Of a stretch of DNA of 59,923 bases, positions 57,859-59,923 are shown piece by piece. The notes below the pieces were generated by a model. The model ran no database searches. It had not been told where the DNA came from and was given only the letters and a program-made list of their open reading frames with translations. The first letter of the stretch is position 1. Every line of letters begins with the position of its first letter. Source of the DNA: CAZAEL01 sp964484135 (GTDB lineage: Bacteria; Elusimicrobiota; Elusimicrobia; FEN-1173); NCBI GenBank assembly GCA_964484135.1, contig CAZAEL010000009.1:1-59923 (forward strand). The letters run 5' to 3'. Position numbers and translations under genes: made by a program.

Positions 57859-59923
57859 GCCGTCCGCCGAGGCATCCGCTCCTTCCGCGCTGGCGGTTCG
57901 TCCTGGCCCTGGCCGTAGCGCTGGTCCTGGCCTGGATCTCCTTCCGGCGCTGGATCGACCCCCTGTTCGCCGCCCTGGAAAGCCGCTCCGTCCAACGCGC
58001 CGATCATCAAACCCTTCACCTGTACGCGGACCTGCGCGCTTGGCGGCCCGGCGATCCTCTGACCTCGGAAACCCTCCTGGGACATCTGCGTCAGCGGGGG
58101 TATGCGGAACAGGCCGAAGAGCCCCTTCAACCCGGCGGCTTCCGGCGGCGGGATGAGCGCACCGTGGACGTTTTTCTGCGCCCCCATCTTTTTCCGGACG
58201 GCCCCTGGGAAGGCGGGCCGCACCGGTTCATCCTGAAAGAGGGCCATGTGGACCGCCTCCTGCGTCTGCCCGAGGAAACGGACGCGGACCTGGTCCGGCT
58301 GGAACCCTTTTCCCTGCCGGACCCCCGGCCCGCGGGCTTGGAGGCCCGGCCCTGGGTCCCGCTCTCCGACGTGCCAGACGCCCTGAAAAAAGCCGTGCTG
58401 GTGTCGGAGGACCGCCGCTTTTACAGCCACCACGGTCTGGACCCCCGGGCCGTGGCGCGGGCCCTCTGGGTCAACCTGCGCCAGGGCCGCCGCGCCCAGG
58501 GCGGCAGCACCCTCACCCAGCAGCTGGCCAAGAACGCCTTCCTCCGGCAGGAGCGGACCTTCCGACGGAAGTTCCTGGAAATGCTCCTGGCCTTCGCCCT
58601 GGAGGCCCGGTACGACAAGGACGCCATCTTGGAGATGTACCTCAACCACATCTACCTGGGACAGGACGGGTTGCGCGGTCTGTACGGCGTGGAGGAGGCC
58701 GGCCTGTCCTATTTCGGCAAGCCCGTGTCGGGGTTGACCGCCGGCGAATGCGCGCTCCTGGCCGGCCTGATCCCGGCGCCCAACGCGTACCATCCGCGGT
58801 TCAACCCGGACCGGGCCCTGCGCCGCCGGGACCGGGCCCTGGACCTGATGCGCGAAGAGGGGCTCCTGCCCGAGGAGGAATGGAAACGGGCCCGCCGGGA
58901 GCCCCTGGGCCTGGCGCCCGTTCCCTTGAGCGGCGCGGGCCTGGCGTACGCCACCTGGGCCCTGCAAGAGCTGGAGGAAACGGGCGCGGTGGACCTGTCC
59001 GAGGGAGGATATCAAGTGTATCTGGCCATGGACGTGGAGATGCAGCAGTCCGCGGAACAGGCCATGGCCGCGCAACCTTTTGAAGGCGCCCTGGTGGCGC
59101 TGGACCCTCATACCGGCTGGGTCAAGGCCCTGGCCGGGAGCCGGGACTTCAGCCGCAGCCCCTTCAACCGCGCCGTCCAGGCCCACAGGCAGCCCGGCTC
59201 CGCCTTCAAGCCTCTTCTTCTCGCCGCGGCGCTGGAGGCGCGCGTCGTCACGCTGGCGGACGTCCTGGACGACCAGCCCGTGCAAATTCCCCAGCCGAGC
59301 GGCCTCTGGGAGCCGCAGAATTACGACGGACTGTTCCGGGGCACGGTCACGGTGCGGGAGGCGCTGGTCCATTCCCTCAACGTCCCGGCGGTGCACCTGC
59401 TGGAGCGGACCGGCGCGGACAAGGTGATCGCCCTGTCCCGGAACCTGGGCATCGCCGGCGACCTCCTGGCCGTGCCGTCCCTGGCCCTGGGCACCTCCGA
59501 GGTCACGCCTTTGGAATTGACCGCCGCGTACGCCGCCTTTGCCAACGGCGGCCAAAGGATCAAACCGATTTTTGTCCTCTGGGTGACGGACGCGGAAGGA
59601 CGCCCGCTCTGGGAGGCGCAACCCGAGGCCGCGCCGGTGCTGTCCCCGGCCGTGGCCGCGATGGTGACGGACGTTTTGCAAGAAGCGGTGGACGCGGGCA
59701 CGGGCCGGAACCTCCGTCGGCGCGGTTTCACGCGGCCCGCGGCCGGGAAAACCGGCACCTCCGACCGGTTCATGGACGCCTGGTTCATGGGGTACGTGCC
59801 GGGCCTGGTCTGCGGCGTGTGGGTGGGCCACGACAAACCCGCGTCCCTGGGCCGGGCCTCCTCCCACCTGGCCCTGCCCATCTGGGAAACTTTCATGACG
59901 AAGGCGCTCGCGGGCCTGCCGGA
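57855..59923 (+). CDS. mrcB: Bifunctional penicillin-binding protein 1B-like (3' partial)
   Basis: At least 689 aa, running off the window. The frame contains no ATG, GTG or TTG between the previous stop and 58164; starting at 58164 would remove the membrane anchor. CTG at 57855, 6 nt after GGAGAG, is therefore the likely start. One transmembrane helix (FVLALAVALVLAWISF), a UB2H-like region (~55-155), and the glycosyltransferase domain with catalytic Glu ~185 (SEDRRFYSHHG) and GGSTLTQQLAKN. The transpeptidase has SAFK (Ser ~449), SLN and KTGT (~632). Polymerises and crosslinks peptidoglycan. The UB2H domain binds LpoB in E. coli. Confidence 0.88.
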   Translation, partial: MSRPPRHPLLPRWRFVLALAVALVLAWISFRRWIDPLFAALESRSVQRADHQTLHLYADLRAWRPGDPLTSETLLGHLRQRGYAEQAEEPLQPGGFRRRDERTVDVFLRPHLFPDGPWEGGPHRFILKEGHVDRLLRLPEETDADLVRLEPFSLPDPRPAGLEARPWVPLSDVPDALKKAVLVSEDRRFYSHHGLDPRAVARALWVNLRQGRRAQGGSTLTQQLAKNAFLRQERTFRRKFLEMLLAFALEARYDKDAILEMYLNHIYLGQDGLRGLYGVEEAGLSYFGKPVSGLTAGECALLAGLIPAPNAYHPRFNPDRALRRRDRALDLMREEGLLPEEEWKRARREPLGLAPVPLSGAGLAYATWALQELEETGAVDLSEGGYQVYLAMDVEMQQSAEQAMAAQPFEGALVALDPHTGWVKALAGSRDFSRSPFNRAVQAHRQPGSAFKPLLLAAALEARVVTLADVLDDQPVQIPQPSGLWEPQNYDGLFRGTVTVREALVHSLNVPAVHLLERTGADKVIALSRNLGIAGDLLAVPSLALGTSEVTPLELTAAYAAFANGGQRIKPIFVLWVTDAEGRPLWEAQPEAAPVLSPAVAAMVTDVLQEAVDAGTGRNLRRRGFTRPAAGKTGTSDRFMDAWFMGYVPGLVCGVWVGHDKPASLGRASSHLALPIWETFMTKALAGLP

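Overview
The window is GC-rich, densely packed bacterial chromosome with no rRNA, tRNA, CRISPR array or transposase visible. The organism looks like a Gram-negative (outer-membrane) lineage outside the classical model phyla. It has PorV/PorQ-family outer-membrane proteins next to surface proteins with FlgD-like C-terminal domains, a futalosine-type menaquinone pathway, a Tol/Exb/TonB system and an EPS locus. Elusimicrobiota, or a similar candidate phylum, is my best guess. This is inference: no phylogenetic marker gene is present.

Layout. (1) 1-3926: the 3' end of a surface beta-propeller protein with a FlgD-like C-terminus, then a PorV-like barrel and a nucleotidyltransferase-like gene. (2) 3927-35892: a long Wzx/Wzy-type exopolysaccharide locus. 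It opens at a good sigma70-like promoter and is tied together by ATGA/GTGA overlaps. It holds a membrane-anchored CBM48 protein, an AMIN/SLBB export protein, a Wzz-tyrosine autokinase, an O-antigen-ligase-type protein, a MurJ/Wzx-like flippase, six family-4 glycosyltransferases (one frameshifted, one fused to a methyltransferase), one family-2 glycosyltransferase, an asparagine synthase, a methyltransferase/CDP-alcohol phosphatidyltransferase fusion followed by a second, motif-degenerate CDP-alcohol phosphatidyltransferase, WbqC, an ExeA-like ATPase, a PIG-L deacetylase and a WecA/TagO-type initiating transferase. A second surface-protein/PorV pair (29118-32512) lies inside it. (3) 35918-44107: near-consensus promoter, 1018-aa TPR protein, one TolQ/ExbB, two ExbD/TolR, one TonB/TolA-like protein and two proteins with OmpA-like ends, closed by a strong palindromic terminator. 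(4) 44121-48776: Orn/Lys/Arg decarboxylase behind a roughly 350-nt leader, then DksA/TraR-type protein, leucyl aminopeptidase, DJ-1/PfpI and Rieske proteins. (5) 48763-56261: menaquinone genes, with mqnD on the plus strand converging on a minus-strand operon that reads ubiA-ubiX-ubiD-mqnE-mqnA-mqnC-ferredoxin. Futalosine hydrolase (MqnB) is not in the window. (6) 56329-59923: HAD hydrolase, MBL-fold hydrolase and a 3'-truncated PBP1B-like penicillin-binding protein that seems to start at CTG.

The most unusual structure is a set of fold-back repeats sitting at the start codons of downstream genes. Four are imperfect inverted repeats made of degenerate heptanucleotide units (about 1421-1570, 39762-39858, 43051-43160, 48777-48861). 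The fifth is a perfect 16-bp inverted repeat with nested hairpins (32518-32578). In two cases the pyrimidine-rich arm encodes part of the signal peptide of an exported protein. Other points to follow up are the paired surface-protein/PorV modules, the methyltransferase-phosphatidyltransferase fusion, and a motor-like cluster with one TolQ and two TolR proteins.
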